DNA of 12,147 bases from Xanthoparmelia taractica (taxonomy: Eukaryota; Ascomycota; Lecanoromycetes; Lecanorales; Parmeliaceae). The notes beneath the pieces are model-generated. The model saw only the letters and a program-made list of their open reading frames with translations. It made no database searches and was not told the origin of the DNA. The stretch spans positions 1-12,147 of the forward strand of contig JANQBS010000594.1 in assembly GCA_033085395.1 (NCBI GenBank). Reading direction: 5' to 3'. Positions 1 through 8,099 of the stretch are shown one piece after another (position 1 is the first letter of the stretch; each line of letters begins with the position of its first letter). A program made the position numbers and the translations under genes.

Positions 1-36
1 ATAATTTTTTAAAAAAAGTTAAAAAAAAGTTAAAAA

Positions 37-690
37 CGACTATGTTCAACAGATACCACACCTTTCCGACCCGTAAACATGTATATCCAGATCCTAAAGA
101 TATCTATAATTGAAGACTACAACGAAAAAGAGAAGAATATATTAGCTCAACGATTCCGAGATACTATAAGATCAGTTATTGTACTATTTGATTCGCTCTC
201 CAAAGTCATATTAACAAAGCTATTTTCAGCTCTATCAAAGACGATTAGTATTACATTAAATCCTCTCAAATCGATACTAAATATTCCCGAAGATCGAAAT
301 ACATCAATTCAACTATTTTATTTATCTTTCCGCGAATTTCTCGTCAATAAGAACCGATGCCTTAGTAGAAATTTCTGGATCGATCAAGGAAAGGCTCATC
401 ACGATATAGCTAAACACTACCTATGCGTTATGTTAGAGACCTTAAAAAGAAACATCTGTCGGCTCAAGACGCTCGATACACAGAAGAGTGAAATAGAAAT
501 CGACACAGTGGATCAGCACTTGCCCTATCACGTTCAATATGCATATTAGTACTGGGTTGATCATCTCCAAAAGAGCTATCTCAGTCTCGATGATGATGAA
601 CACGTACATGAATTCCTTCAAAGCCATTTCCTTCATTGGCTTGAAGCACTTAGTCTAATGGGCAAGATGTCTGAAAACCATTCTCCCCAG
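37..690 (+). pseudogene. Relic of a fungal NACHT-domain NLR (STAND) protein, 3' part of the NTPase region
   Basis: Not functional. The frame reads open from about 37, after a TAA at 31, and stops at a TAG at 547-549. The same frame then continues with family sequence to about 675-690. Family hallmarks I recognise from HET-E-type fungal NLRs are VLFDSLS, LNPLKSILNIPED, IQLFYLSFREFLVNK, FWIDQGKAHHDIAKHYL and, past the stop, FLQSHFLHWLEALSLMGKMSE. These cover the arm C-terminal to the NACHT ATPase. The P-loop part and the usual C-terminal WD40 or ankyrin repeats are absent. Intact relatives act in heterokaryon incompatibility and non-self recognition in the cytosol. The stop falls where relatives carry Q or R (CAG to TAG or CGA to TGA type changes), and the Tyr before it sits where Cys is usual (TGT to TAT). 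Both are C:G to T:A changes as RIP makes. The reading drifts away from the family after about 690, and a TGA closes the frame near 795. The family call is from remembered motifs, not a search. Confidence 0.85.
547..549 (+). other. In-frame premature TAG inside the NLR relic
   Basis: The TAG lies between QYAY and YWVDHLQ, in the middle of a block normally continuous in fungal NACHT proteins. Homologous reading resumes at once in the same frame, so this is a nonsense substitution and not an intron or frameshift. It fits a C-to-T change of CAG on the coding strand. Confidence 0.8.
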
Positions 691-1260
691 TCCAAGTTTC
701 AGAAAAACTTCGAGTCAAGGAAAAAGTTTTACATCCAAACCCTACACACCAGCAAAGTCTATGCTGACGTCTTTACATTCTTTGACGTGCGTCCTTGAGA
801 AACAGCACGAAACATAGCAAGAAAGCGAATGCCAAGAAGATCTAGCAGACACGTCGCCCAGTCCACTCAAAGCGTTGTCGGCGAGAGCCGAGTTCGCGCT
901 TATCTAAGATACGTCGATAATGGAGTACATGCCTTGAAGATTCATCAACTGAACCGATACGCAAATTGATATCCCGGCGAAGACCTGAGACGGCCAGTGC
1001 AAGTAATTATTACAATTTATTTAAAAACACGTTAGTAAGTGTTACGGATTACCAGGCTATTCCTAACGTCCTTCCACATTAGGCCTAGACTTAAGGCATA
1101 ACCGCGGCTGCTGCGCACAAATACCACTCAGTAGATAGGTTTAGCAGCCTGATTTAAAAGAATGATTCAAAACCATTTCGGGTAGTAGCTTATTTTCGTT
1201 ATATGGCATGGTCTTACGATCACGTATTCACTACCACGACTTTAGAAAATTACTCTTTAC
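691..1260. other. Gene-free stretch downstream of the NLR relic
   Basis: No gene recognised. The frame of the relic runs on to about 795 and reopens to about 967, but the translation matches no NLR continuation that I know. Base composition is intermediate, falling toward the AT-rich island that follows. Probably degraded flanking or repeat DNA; inference only. Confidence 0.5.
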
Positions 1261-1528
1261 GAATAGCGTTTAAATTACGAACATCAAAACTTGAAAATAT
1301 CTATTCTTCTATTCCTTATTTAACTCTTAAGAGATAATTTTCAATAATTATAATATAAATTATAGAATATAGTATACGCTTTCTAATAATGTAAAAATTA
1401 AAAACTTTGAATATATAAATATTTTAATATACGTCGAAGTTTAAATTTATAAATCGACTCGGCTTTTAAATTACTAATTTATAAGTTAAACCAATAATTC
1501 AAAAGTCTTATTAAGCGAAGTCTTGAAA

Positions 1529-1548
1529 AATTACCCTCTCGGGTAATT
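1529..1548. repeat. Perfect 8-bp inverted repeat in the AT-rich island
   Basis: Arms AATTACCC and GGGTAATT are separated by the loop TCTC. It is one of the few GC-bearing structures in the island. No function assigned. Confidence 0.6.
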
Positions 1549-1750
1549 ACCCCTTTAAGCGTAATTTTACTTTGAATTATTTCTTTTAAATTAGTTACTA
1601 AACCTGTCTAGTAGACTTAGACAATTCAATAATTATTACATACACTCATATTTTAACCCATCAAATTATTATTCCTTGATAGTAAGTTAGAAATACTCTT
1701 TTCTACTTTCTTAAATTATTAAAATTTTGTTGAAAATCAGGTACGAGAAT

Positions 1751-1890
1751 ATTAAGAAATTGAGTTACTTAATTGAATGCTCCCCTGAAGCAGACTCTAC
1801 TTAACATAAAAATTGGGTGGCTGATAGAGCAGCTCCCGTGAGAAGGCTGGGAATCATCCCTGCATCAACATTTAAGGGTTAAATTTCAAC
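1751..1890 (+). repeat. Direct repeat, copy 1
   Basis: It shares with copy 2 an ordered series of blocks: GAAAT at the left, then ATGCT(C)CCCTGAA, CTA(C/T)TTAACATA, GGTGGCTG, GAGAAGGCTGGGAATC, GCA(T/C)CAA(C/T)ATTT(A/G)(A/G)GGGT and AAATT(T/C). Copy 1 carries a few extra bases around 1825-1837, between GGTGGCTG and GAGAAGG. Most differences are C/T or G/A, as expected for two RIP-mutated copies of one element. Nothing coding is visible. Confidence 0.7.
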
Positions 1891-2059
1891 AAATTTATTA
1901 AAATTTAACTTATTATATATTAATATAAGTTAATTTATTTCGCGAGAATATAGAATAATATTTTAATATTAAATTTAATAATAATATATAATTTTAAATT
2001 AAACATATAATTTAATTTATAAAATTATTTTATAATTTATTAAAATTTGCTAAAAATGT

Positions 2060-2203
2060 GAAAGAAATAACTAATTCTCCAGATGCTTCCCTGAAACAAG
2101 TCTATTTAACATATAAAAGTAGGTGGCTGGCAGGAGAAGGCTGGGAATCCCAGGCCCACATTCCCCGCACCAATATTTGAGGGTCAAATTCTAATAAAAT
2201 TAT
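2060..2203 (+). repeat. Direct repeat, copy 2
   Basis: Second copy of the repeat at 1751-1890, same orientation, about 308 bp downstream. It lacks the insertion near the middle of copy 1 but has about 14 extra bases (CAGGCCCACATT) after the shared GGCTGGGAATC. Together the copies bracket a 170-bp, nearly pure A/T spacer. They may be ends of a small element or neighbouring copies of one repeat; the sequence alone does not decide. Confidence 0.7.
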
Positions 2204-2522
2204 AAATTAAGAAAAGAAGTTTATAATTTATTATATTTTAAATAATTTTAATAAATTATTAAATTATACTAATAGAAAAATATTACGTTTAAAATAAAAA
2301 GAAATATTTTATAAAGTAAAAATTCTAATTACTTTATAAATAGTTTATAATAAATTAATTATTTATTATAATTAAGTATTAAATAATTTAAAATTTCTTT
2401 ATAAGTAATAATACTTTTATATTTAAATATAGTATATAATTTATAATATAGTATGAAATCTAATAGTTAGAGTGTTAGGTTCTATATTAATACTATTGTA
2501 AAAGATATGAAATATTATGCAG

Positions 2523-2590
2523 AACTAGTGGCAAGCTAAGTCTATATAGCTTATGCGCTAGCCAAAATGAGCTTAGTTTGCCACTTGGTC
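2523..2590. repeat. Imperfect inverted repeat, about 19-bp arms
   Basis: AGTGGCAAGCTAAG at 2527-2540 is mirrored by CTTAGTTTGCCACT at 2572-2585 with one mismatch. Weaker pairing extends outward (GAAC against GGTC). The arms flank a spacer of about 31 bp holding TATATAGC. It lies just right of the AT-rich island. It could be terminal repeats of a tiny mobile-element remnant; no target-site duplication was established. Confidence 0.55.
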
Positions 2591-2656
2591 CGCGCGTAAT
2601 ACCATATCTTTTGATTTGAATGGTATGCCCCCCCGGGGGTCCCGTACCGATACCGT

Positions 2657-2690
2657 CCCACGGGATCGTTGGCATCGGATATCCCGTGGG
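2657..2690. repeat. Perfect 10-bp inverted repeat with 14-nt loop
   Basis: CCCACGGGAT at 2657-2666 pairs exactly with ATCCCGTGGG at 2681-2690. It follows a C/G-rich run with CCCCCGGGGG around 2630-2640. The whole of 2600-2690 is markedly GC-rich beside the AT island. Structure seen directly; role unknown. Confidence 0.65.
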
Positions 2691-2739
2691 ATTTACTATA
2701 TTTTTCCGGCCACTAACAGCGGGATAGGTCAATGGATGA

Positions 2740-4650
2740 GCGTTTATGTAAGACTATATATCTTGTAGTTCACTCCTTGTTCACGGAGTTGCCGACTTTC
2801 TCTAACCGCCAATCACCCTACGCTAACAGTGATCTAAAGCAAATCTCCGGACGAATTTACCCCTCCGCGTAAGATGTTTATAATAGTATTATAAAGAAGA
2901 TTGATTTATCATTCCGGATCTTACTTCATCTCCGTGATTGCTAAGCATGTCATATTCTTAGGCGAGCTGACCCTCTCAAATTTTCCCCGAGAAACTTACC
3001 GTATGACATTTTGGCACCGAAATGGCCTTGAATCATCTTCAACCTCAGCCCGGATAGGGAATCTGAGGGTTTCAAGTTCAAGCAGAGGTCAGGCCAAGTA
3101 TCCAGCCGGACCAATTCCGTGCTTACTGGTAACATCGTGGGGTTGACTATAGGGATCCCTCACCTGAGCGAGTCTAAATGCCGGCTTTGAACCTAGCGGG
3201 GGATGGAATGTCTTGCTTGTAATCGCAACTATACGGAAGTCGGCATCAAAAGTCGAGATCTAGATTTTGCCTGCAAGGTTCTAGCTTCAATTTGGACCGG
3301 TCCAGGCCTCTGGACCACTGGTCCGGACCATCGGGCGCCTTGTACCAAACATACTACATTTCAAAATGCGAGTAAGATTTTCTCATGATGCTTCTTGGTA
3401 AGAATCCTCGCACAGTTTACTACAAAAGGTTTAGAGTAGAATTTGGAACTGAATATCGGCGAAGCTGGGTGGGGCATGCGAGATCTCTTTAGTTGATAGG
3501 ATGTCAGGCTGTTAGAAAGTGCCGGTGTTTCTTTACCCCTGCAGGGATCCTGCAATGGACAAGGCGTCTGCAGCCTTTCGAGTTCATCTTTTTACCCCTA
3601 GAGATCGGATTCTTCTGGCCGTACCTACGTCTAAGCATTCCCTCGTTATAGGAATAAAATCATCTGCAATTGCGTCGTTGAGATGGCAGTGGCTGGGAAA
3701 GACAGCAGAATCTCGTCTCGTAGACAATTAGGAAGCTCAACACTACCTGGCTGGGACGGGATGTCCTAAGGATAAATTTCGAGCAGTGACGCAGGACATC
3801 CTGGGTCATTCCATAGATGATCGTATCGAATTTTGAACCTCCATCCGCTCAAATTGGTAATTGCTACCATAAGTTCCAACTCACCGCTGTTACTCTGCAT
3901 ATGCTCAGTCAGATCCTACCTCATCACGGCCGTGTGGTGATCCTTGTCCACGCAGCTAGAGAAGGTCTGTCTCTAAGTGGTCGGGTGGCAGCCGTCTACG
4001 GATCCGACAGTAATCTCACCCTGGAATGCTGACCATTGAATGACGCGGAGTTGTCGATCATTTGAGGCGTAGTGAAACAATGGCTAGCGTGGGAAGACCG
4101 CAGCATGAAGGTCCAGAGCAACGAAAAGGACCGAGTTCTAGAGGTTGAGTTACACTGCAGATGATAAGAAGTGCTCTGGCAAATGAGAGGTTCCTTCTTT
4201 ATCGCTAATCCCCAACCGTAGACAGAAACGGCTAGATCAAGAGATGTCGAGGATAAGAGGTGCAAGAGAGGAGAAATTTTATCGACACATTAGTTGTGGA
4301 AAGGAAGGACAAGGTGGGGCCAGTGCGCAGAACGTCATAATTGAAGAAATCGGCGGGGAAAAGATGTAGAGTAATTCTGGATAGAAGTAATTCTAGGACT
4401 CGAGGATAATCTTCGACGAAGGTGCTCCTAGGGATTAAATATCATAATTCGAAGCAACAGTTGAGCTTCTAAAACCCGTTCTATATTATAACCACACGAA
4501 GCTATGATATCTACAGGGCCCTTTCTTACGGACCAGAAGGCACTAGGTAGTAATACTATCAAGTAAAATGTGGAGAATAGGAGCCACAAGGCTACCTCAG
4601 ACCTGCAGCATCTCGATTCATTTGAATCCCACCTATTGACGCTTCTTACC
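2740..4650. other. Intergenic stretch without a recognisable gene
   Basis: Composition is ordinary, but every open frame on either strand is under about 90 codons and none shows a family motif I know. A CCAAT box lies near 2810, and CCGGA/TCCGG elements recur around 2847-2853 and 2914-2919. Short inverted repeats include GGATGTCCT at 3759-3767 against AGGACATCC at 3793-3801. It may hold decayed gene fragments, but I cannot support one. Confidence 0.5.
3293..3330. repeat. Cluster of GGACC/TGGTCC palindromes
   Basis: Two perfect 12-bp palindromes, TGGACCGGTCCA at 3293-3304 and TGGTCCGGACCA at 3319-3330, are joined by GGACCA and TGGTCC half-sites at 3312-3317 and 3319-3324. The 38-bp block is made largely of one hexamer in both orientations. 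It could be a dyad protein-binding site, since CCG/CGG halves are typical Zn2Cys6 targets, or a small cruciform-forming repeat. Confidence 0.65.
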
Positions 4651-4659
4651 GCTCAAGAA

Positions 4660-4698
4660 CCCGGACCCGGATCCTCAACGGGTGGACCGTCCCCGGTC
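4660..4698. promoter_or_regulatory. CCGG-rich motif cluster upstream of the plus-strand regulator
   Basis: A tandem of two CCCGGA hexamers occupies 4660-4671. It is followed by GGACCGTCC and CCGGTC at 4684-4698, about 165-200 bp before the chosen ATG at 4863. CGG/CCG triplets are the core recognised by Gal4-type clusters, so auto- or cross-regulation is conceivable. Binding is inference. Confidence 0.3.
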
Positions 4699-4792
4699 TG
4701 GCTAGCGAGGGTATGGTGGTAAGCAGGTTTCAATACCAGGGTAGCGGCTCTGACCACAGCTGTATTGACAAGGCTACCCTCCGACTCAAATT

Positions 4793-4798
4793 TATAAA
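4793..4798 (+). promoter_or_regulatory. TATA box candidate for the plus-strand Zn2Cys6 gene
   Basis: TATAAA lies 65-70 bp upstream of the ATG at 4863. It lies downstream of the earlier in-frame ATG at 4713, which favours 4863 as the translation start. Confidence 0.45.
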
Positions 4799-4862
4799 GA
4801 TATCTCCGAAGGCTGGTTGGCTTTGCAGCCAGGCCTCGTCTTCCTTGCCATTTCTCAGGGAC

Positions 4863-7593
4863 ATGGATGGTGGGACGGCGCTAGCATCTACGCCTATACA
4901 AACAGTCTCCAGCTCTCCGCCTTCCACCACCAATAGAAGATGGAACACACGTAGGCGAGGGGCATGTGGAATGTGCAAGTTGAAGAAAATTCGCTGTAAG
5001 TCATCTTGCCGTTGCCGTCGAAAAGCCAATCAAATGACTGTAGAATTTTACAGGCGATGGAGCTAGCCGGTGCGCTAACTGCCGAGTACGTATTGTATCG
5101 TTTACTGGGGTGCTCCTTGTTAATTCTGGGGCGCTCCTTGTTAATTAGATTGTCTAGAGACATGACCAGGAATGCCTTTACACGGTCTCGAAGAAGCGAC
5201 AATCCTCGAAAAGGTCCGTAGGATCGGTGTTGTCCGAGAAGCATCCAGAAATCCGATCGCAACTTGACGATACGGGCAATGCTGCCGCCGACGTCTTTAT
5301 CGAGGCGCCAAGTGGTGCACAGTCGTCGCCGGGGTCGACCTTTTCGTCAACTGGAGCTCCTGGTTCTTTAACAATTGGCTCTCGTGACAGTCTGCAAGGC
5401 AGAGCTTCCCTCTCGGATGATCACAACAATGTACGAACCCTGCCTGACAATGCTACCTGGAACATAGAGTCAGACAGGGACGTGACTCACGACTTACCAC
5501 CATCACCACCGCCGACGGACATAATCAACGTACCCGATTCCAATGCAATATCTTGGCCGCTTTTCAGGACGGACACTGACTGGCAATTCAATTTCGACAC
5601 CCCATTTACAGCTGAGCAGACAGGCGTTTCCACAGGTGCAGCTTCAACCATATTGTCTGAGCTAGAAATGTCCCAATTCTACATTTCGCCAACTCAAGAT
5701 TTCGATTCCGGAGGGTGTCCGAGAGAGTTGCTTGAGTATCTAAGTCTCAGTGGGAAGGTGAGCAATGATGACGCATTTCCGGCATACATGCTAACATAAG
5801 CTAGAAGGGACCGACAAGCAGTTTTCTGGGTAAGAACTTTGCCCTTGAACTGCATTAGACAAAGGTTGATCGGCTCTATGTTAAGACCCTAAACCTAGCA
5901 TCGACTATTCTCTCAAGGCGATTTTCTCGTTACAGGATCGAGGAATCGACAACATGAGCAGCGCGATGCAAGACGAGATAGATCGGATTTTCAAAAGAAT
6001 GTCTCTAATACAGGCCCAGCTGTTGTCGGTAGATCTCGGCGATGAGCAGTATCACGATGGCTATGCCAGCTGGTACAGGACTGACGCAGCGCTAGCTGAA
6101 AGCTGTAGAACCGGTATGTCGTCCTCACAAGACCATGATCATCAGCTTAGCCCACAATCGCTAACCATCAGTTAGCATGCTTTCAACGACCGGTAGGGTA
6201 TCATGGATCTTTCCTCATTCCGCTGGAGTATTTACCAACATCTATAGCATTTCAAATTTCCTGACCATGTCATATTTCGACAACCTAGTCAAAGAAGCCA
6301 GAGGCCAGTCTCAGGGAAGCTCGTTGTCAACATCGCTGGTCGACTCAGTCATGGCCTTTGGATACCAAGCCTACCTAACGATCACGCAACGCTTCATAAG
6401 CTCGGAGGAGAGACAGAAGGCTGCCTATTATTCGAGAATGGCATTGAGGTCTCGTGGCAGCGTCTTACGGTCGCCTAATACCCTTTTAAAATTGCAGGTA
6501 AATCGAACCCCATAGCATTGTCTATTGCTCAGTACTAACTGATCAGACACTGCTAGCAATGGTCGGTTCAACTCGTCTAGAAGCTGACAGCATAGCTAAT
6601 TCACATGCTAGACGACTATCTCGGAGGAGAGTGATGAGACCACCCACTCAGAACTCTTGACGGGTGCAGTCAGCTGTGCTAGGGCGCTGAAACTCGAAAA
6701 TCGAGATTTTATGTACGGAGAGAGCACAAGTAGCAAGGATGGAGATCTTGCAAGGAGAAGTCTGTGGTATCTGTATTCCATCGAGGTTCCTCACTCTCTG
6801 CGGCGTGGGGTTTCACCAGTAGGAGCCTCTTCACGATACCTCTTGGAAAAAAATTCTAATATTTATGAATAGGCGCTTGATCACAACTGGATTGATCACG
6901 CCCCACCCCAGGCTTGTAACGAGACGGACTGGTTCTCACTCCAGTGTCTGTACGCCATTGTTACCAGCGCTGCAGTCGAGATGCTCTACAGTCAGCGGGC
7001 TCTCCGGCAATCGTTCGTAGAGCGAGAGCAGAAATTGGAGACGGCGTATAAGCTCTTGGAGGGCTGGAGGACTCACCTCCCAGCTCCGTTGCAGGATATT
7101 CATAAGCCCGACATGCATCGAGTCCTGGACGACCATCAAATTCGTCACATCGCACTGTCCATGTTCCGCCAGTACCATGAGGCCATCTTCATGATTTACT
7201 TTCCCTGGAATGGCAGTCAAACGGGCGGTAGGTTCTCGGAGGACTGCCGGCGAAACAGCATGGAGTTATGCATCAAGTCTGCCCAAGAGGTGCTGGACAT
7301 TGCTAACCAGATCTTGTGTCTGGATATCCTCGATAGGTAAGTCGATGCCTTCCAGCCATGAAATGGGTCAAGAGACTGAGAATGTAATCCACAGCAAATT
7401 CCTCGACTTGATCTCGGTGTCCATCTGCATGACATTCCTGGACGTGGCCACCAGCAGAGGCGCCGAGAAGAGCATCTCGTACTTAAGCATGGGCTGTGGA
7501 ATCTTCGGTAGGTTGAATTTGAGAGATAACGAGGTGCCGCTTGCGGATGTGTTAGAGCTCACGCGCAGGGCGCAGCAAATAAAAAGGAAATGA
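4863..7593 (+). CDS. Zn(II)2Cys6 fungal-specific transcription factor with middle homology region, 10 exons, 739 aa
   Basis: Nuclear DNA-binding regulator; target unknown. Exons: 4863-4995, 5054-5085, 5158-5757, 5801-5829, 5899-6113, 6172-6497, 6547-6561, 6612-6818, 6873-7336, 7395-7593. They total 2220 nt with no internal stop. The cluster is restored only by splicing two introns that split it: C35-X2-C38-X6-C45-X5-C51-X2-C54-X6-C61, followed by basic SKKR. Residues 65-255 are Ser/Pro/Asp-rich linker. The fungal_trans/MHR domain runs from about 356 to 640: YFDNLV, LVDSVMAFGYQAYL, LKLQ-TLLAM, GAVSCARALKL, RRSLWYLYSIEVPHSLRRGVSP and LDHNWIDHAPP. Length is usual for the family. I chose the ATG at 4863 because a TATA box precedes it; an in-frame ATG at 4713 would add 50 residues. 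Oddities are a 15-nt exon 7 with a GTCGGT donor after it, a 43-nt intron 3, and a weak N-terminal MHR where the usual His-Pro is absent. It is convergent with the minus-strand regulator. Family sure; exact exon edges 4, 5 and 7 less so. Confidence 0.88.
5107..5148 (+). repeat. 21-bp tandem duplication inside intron 2 of the Zn2Cys6 gene
   Basis: 5107-5127 and 5128-5148 share the core GGGG(T/C)GCTCCTTGTTAATT and match at 18 of 21 positions. The duplication fills more than half of the 72-nt intron (5086-5157). Its second copy places a TTAAT-like branch site about 10 nt before the CTAG acceptor. Confidence 0.85.
6547..6561 (+). other. Micro-exon 7 (15 nt, TLLAM) of the plus-strand regulator
   Basis: It is bounded by intron 6498-6546, which has donor GTAAAT, branch TACTAAC and acceptor ATCAG. 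The following intron is 6562-6611, with a weak GTCGGT donor, branch GCTAATT and acceptor GCTAG. It supplies TLLAM, the conserved continuation of LKLQ in fungal_trans domains. It joins phase 0 to TTISEESDE of exon 8. Without it the frame still joins (6498-6611 as one intron), but this motif is lost. Confidence 0.65.
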
Positions 7594-7780
7594 GTCACGA
7601 CTTGACGGAATCGACAATGATGTATAGGTATACTGATTCGTGCACTGGGACGAGAGGCACCTCCTTCTGCACTCCGTACTTGACGCCAAAAGAAACAGCG
7701 CAATGACATTATTCAACATCAATGGTATTTAGAAAGCTTGCTTTCTCTCTGGCGAAGAATTTTCTAAAAAATGGCGGATT
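7594..7780. other. 3' flank of the plus-strand regulator with a short perfect hairpin
   Basis: No gene. AGAAAGC and GCTTTCT (7731-7746) form a perfect 7-bp dyad with a TT centre, at the left edge of an AT-rich patch. This is possibly the 3' UTR end of the gene or the boundary of an inserted fragment. Confidence 0.4.
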
Positions 7781-7918
7781 TATACTTTTTAGATTTAAAT
7801 ATTTAGATCCTTACATTTAAAGCTAACACTTATTTTATACATTAAAAATTTATTAAAATATTATTTAATTAATTTTAAATATAATATATTTTGAAGAGAA
7901 AAATTTATACAGTTATAA
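7770..7918. repeat. Small AT-rich, RIP-like patch between the two regulators
   Basis: About 150 bp are dominated by A, T and TA-rich runs, in sharp contrast with the genes on either side. It resembles the larger island at 1260-2465. It may be a relic of an inserted repeat; no coding content. Confidence 0.55.
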
Positions 7919-7980
7919 TGTGGAAAATCTGTTGTTAGGGCTACCTCCCACGGTATCATAGAGCCTAAAAAATTTGGATC

Positions 7981-8092
7981 ATGGGTTCGGGTGCCGCGCT
8001 TCATGCGAAGCCGCACCCTTATTTGAACCCATATGGTTCCCTACGGCGCACTCCATTTGGGTGCCCTACGGGTACCATACGGCCTAACATCT
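7981..8092. repeat. GC-rich double hairpin
   Basis: First hairpin at 7981-8032: ATGGGTTC pairs with GAACCCAT, GGGTGC with GCACCC and GCTTC with GAAGC, around an ATGC loop. That is 19 paired bases with two bulges. The second, about 8035-8092, has ATGGTTCCC against GGGTACCAT (one mismatch) and contains GGGTGCC again. The two hairpins share words, so they may derive from one unit. An 80-codon ATG frame crosses them, but its sequence is only a translation of the hairpins. Confidence 0.7.
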
Positions 8093-8099
8093 GTATAGA

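Larger units (their letters stand above)
1260..2465. repeat. AT-rich, RIP-like island
   Basis: Long runs are almost purely A, T and TA dinucleotides, for example 1900-2080 and 2200-2460, with no open frame of note. Short GC-containing islets survive at about 1775-1880 and 2083-2190. This bipartite composition is what RIP leaves in transposon copies of Pezizomycotina. No transposase or reverse transcriptase remnant can be read on either strand, so the original element type cannot be given. Confidence 0.75.

Noticed and set aside
1795..1850. tRNA/SINE-like look of the GGTGGCTGATAGAGCAGC segment
   Set aside because: It loosely resembles a D-arm, but there is no acceptor stem, anticodon arm or GGTTCRAATCC B box at the right spacing, and copy 2 lacks the middle.
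3165..3200. B-box-like GGTTCAAAGCC on the minus strand
   Set aside because: Flanking bases do not form a T-stem and no A box or cloverleaf precedes it.
3817..4265. Two opposing frames of about 71 and 89 codons
   Set aside because: No motifs, no splice context that extends them and no promoter or family resemblance; not supported as genes.
4713..4862. Upstream in-frame ATG as start of the plus-strand regulator
   Set aside because: A TATA box at 4793 lies after it, and the added 50 residues show no family resemblance.
5758..5935. Single 178-nt intron instead of introns 3 and 4 in the plus-strand regulator
   Set aside because: It is also in phase, but the two-intron model has good branch sites (GCTAAC, CTAAAC), usual intron sizes and adds a sensible coding stretch ending FSLQDRGIDN.
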